This document shows positions 35,772 through 37,292 of a stretch of 37,292 bases of DNA, piece by piece; position 1 is the first letter of the stretch, and the number at the start of each line of letters is the position of its first letter. The stretch spans positions 1 through 37,292 of the forward strand of contig JAXLQJ010000070.1 in the NCBI GenBank assembly GCA_046331705.1. The letters are read 5' to 3'. Position numbers and translations under genes: made by a program. The notes under the pieces are model-generated. The model was not told the DNA's origin. It worked only from the letters and a program-made list of their open reading frames with translations, and did no database searches. This DNA is from JADJOY01 sp046331705 [NCBI: bacterium]. GTDB lineage: Bacteria; JADJOY01.

Positions 35772-37292
35772 ATGACCGATTCACCGCTCGCAGCGCCAGC
35801 CACGTCCGAGCTTCATCGCGCGATTCTCGAGCGTCTCTCGGTGGGCGTGGCGGTGGTCCGGCCGAGCGACGGCTGCATCCTCTACACCAACGCCGCCTTC
35901 GCGCGGATGTTGGGCTACGAGGGCGGCGAGCTGGCGGGGCAGCCGGTCAGCATCCTCAACGCGCCGGTGGAAACCAGCCCCGAGGCGCGCGCCCAGGAGA
36001 TCATGACCGTGCTGCGCGAGCGCGGGACGTGGTCGGGCGAGGTCCCCAACCGGCACAAGAGCGGCGCCGTGGTGTGGTGCCGCGCCGCCGTCCGGACCGT
36101 GGACGATCCGGCCTGGGGGACGGTGTGGCTGAGCGAGCACGTCGACGTCTCCGAGGAACGGCGCATCGCCGACGCGTTGACCGAGAGCGAGGCGCGCCTC
36201 CAATCGATCGTCGACAACACCACCGCCGTCATCTACGTGAAGGACCTGAACGGCCGCTACGTGGTGGTGAATCGCCGCTTCGAGGAGCTCTTCCACGTGT
36301 CGCGGGAGCTGGCCCAGGGCCGCACCGACCACGACATCTTCCCGGCGGCCGCCGCCGAGGTCTTCCGCGCCAACGACCTCGCCGTCGCGCGCTCGGGACA
36401 GCCGCTCGAGTTCGACGAGGTGGCGCCGCAGGACGATGGCGATCACAACTACATCTCGATCAAGTTCCCGCTGCTGCGCGCCACTGGCGAGGTCTACGCC
36501 ACGTGCGGCATCTCGACCGACATCAGCGAGCGAACGCGCGCCCGCGAGGTCCTGCAACGCGCCAACGAGCTCCTCGAGCAGCGCGTGGCGGATCGGACCG
36601 CCGAGCTGAGCGACGCCAACCAGCGCTTGCAGGACGAGATCGCCGAGCACCACCGCACCGAGGAGCGCAACGCCCTGCTCATGAGCGAGCTCGACCACCG
36701 GGTGAAGAACGTGCTCGCCACGGTGGTGGCGCTCGCCGACGAGACCTTCGAGAAGACCGAGTCGCTCGAGACCTTTCGCGCCACGTTCATGGGCCGGATT
36801 CGAACCATGGCGCGCAGCCACGAGGCACTGGCGCGCGCCCAATGGCGCGGCGTGGACATCGCCGAAGCGGCGAGCCTGGTGCTCGCGCCGTTTCAAGCCG
36901 CCAGCCCGGGCCGCTTGCAGGTCGAGGGCGGTTCGGTGCGCCTGGGCGCGGCGGCGGCGCTGCCGATCTGCCTGGCACTCCACGAGCTCGGCACCAACGC
37001 CATCAAGTACGGCGCGCTCGGCGCCGCCAGCGGGCGACTGCACGTCAGCTGGCGCACGGCGCCGAGCGGACGGCTGGCGCTCGACTGGGTCGAGCAAGGC
37101 GGACCGCCGGTCGCGACTCCGGCCAGCCTCGGCAGCGGACTGCAGATCGTGCGCGACCTTCTCGAGACCCAGCTCGGCGCCAGCGTGGCGATGCGATTCG
37201 CGCCGGATGGGTTTCGCTGCCATCTGGAGATTCCGCTACCCACGCAGCCGCGCAACGCGACCCCGGATCCGGGCATCAAGCTCGTGGAGCCG
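35772..37292 (+). CDS. HWE-family sensor histidine kinase with two PAS domains (runs off right edge)
   Basis: 507 codons with no stop in the window. PAS domain 1 about 15-128 (NAAFARMLGYEGGELAGQPV), PAS domain 2 about 140-255 (VNRRFEELFHVSRE), then a coiled coil (256-300). The phosphoacceptor H-box is LDHRVKN (His309). The N-box is LHELGTNA (403-410) with the family His, and the G1 region has W439-x-E441, the WxE motif that defines HWE kinases. G2 is GSGLQIV. No membrane segment, so it is likely a soluble sensor. The C-terminal tail past 490 is the beginning of something further, perhaps a receiver domain or just a tail. The divergent acyl-CoA dehydrogenase lies 211 nt away. Confidence 0.92.
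   Translation, partial: MTDSPLAAPATSELHRAILERLSVGVAVVRPSDGCILYTNAAFARMLGYEGGELAGQPVSILNAPVETSPEARAQEIMTVLRERGTWSGEVPNRHKSGAVVWCRAAVRTVDDPAWGTVWLSEHVDVSEERRIADALTESEARLQSIVDNTTAVIYVKDLNGRYVVVNRRFEELFHVSRELAQGRTDHDIFPAAAAEVFRANDLAVARSGQPLEFDEVAPQDDGDHNYISIKFPLLRATGEVYATCGISTDISERTRAREVLQRANELLEQRVADRTAELSDANQRLQDEIAEHHRTEERNALLMSELDHRVKNVLATVVALADETFEKTESLETFRATFMGRIRTMARSHEALARAQWRGVDIAEAASLVLAPFQAASPGRLQVEGGSVRLGAAAALPICLALHELGTNAIKYGALGAASGRLHVSWRTAPSGRLALDWVEQGGPPVATPASLGSGLQIVRDLLETQLGASVAMRFAPDGFRCHLEIPLPTQPRNATPDPGIKLVEP

Noticed and set aside
1-37292. tRNA genes, rRNA genes or CRISPR arrays
   Set aside because: I saw no TpsiC-type arm, no conserved rRNA sequence and no regularly spaced short repeats. 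A covariance-model search would be needed to exclude a divergent RNA.

Overview
The window is very GC-rich and densely coded, from a Gram-negative bacterium. It holds a retrograde lipid-transport (Mla/MCE) operon, many lipoprotein signals, a periplasmic NrfHA nitrite reductase and a C-terminal tail of the MYXO-CTERM kind. That tail, together with the gene mix (acyl-CoA dehydrogenase, TauD-like dioxygenase, HWE kinase, many secreted hydrolases), suggests a deltaproteobacterial or Myxococcota-like lineage. This placement is an inference; there is no rRNA or other marker gene here.

Layout. (1) 1-5374, minus strand: nrfH, nrfA, a TauD/TfdA-type dioxygenase, a GT-C-like membrane glycosyltransferase and the start of a protein with a possible NYN domain, in one direction with gaps of 13-72 nt. 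(2) 5557-7202, plus: an unrecognised protein and a TetR regulator. (3) 7247-12509, minus: a DyP-type peroxidase and a five-gene MCE operon (unknown protein, STAS-MlaE permease, MlaF ATPase, MlaD, auxiliary lipoprotein). (4) 12840-16403, minus: HrpB helicase and a purple-acid-phosphatase-like metallophosphoesterase, with terminator-like hairpins after each. (5) 16503-24997, plus: an unknown envelope protein, an M28 aminopeptidase, a GDPD and SGNH hydrolase pair that may be one protein, RNase D, a large lipoprotein with two dockerin-like calcium loops, and a CsbD-like stress protein. (6) 25582-34249: a GH5 lipoprotein resembling endoglycoceramidase, a degenerate metalloprotease-like protein, a ThiF/MoeB E1-like enzyme, a NxxGxxAF-repeat surface protein with a MYXO-CTERM-like tail, and two von Willebrand factor A proteins, one with a VIT domain. 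(7) 34352-37292: an acyl-CoA dehydrogenase and, divergently, an HWE-family sensor kinase that runs off the window.

Sequence quality matters for reading this window. Genes at 1-14.2 kb, 20.1-24.6 kb and 34.3-37.3 kb have intact frames. Almost every gene at 14.2-20.0 kb and 25.6-34.2 kb is broken by several frame changes, although its motifs survive on both sides of each break. This looks like uncorrected small indels in the assembly rather than gene decay, so those genes are annotated as single frame-disrupted units.

Functionally, 15.4-34.2 kb is rich in exported hydrolases (phosphoesterase, peptidase, phosphodiesterase/esterase, glycosidase), several with lipoprotein signals. With the Mla operon this suggests a cell investing in envelope lipid handling and breakdown of external polymers and lipids. 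The most notable points are an NrfA whose active-site heme is bound by CxxCH instead of CxxCK, a possible GDPD-SGNH fusion, an MlaF with a Glu in the Q-loop, and the NxxGxxAF/MYXO-CTERM surface protein.
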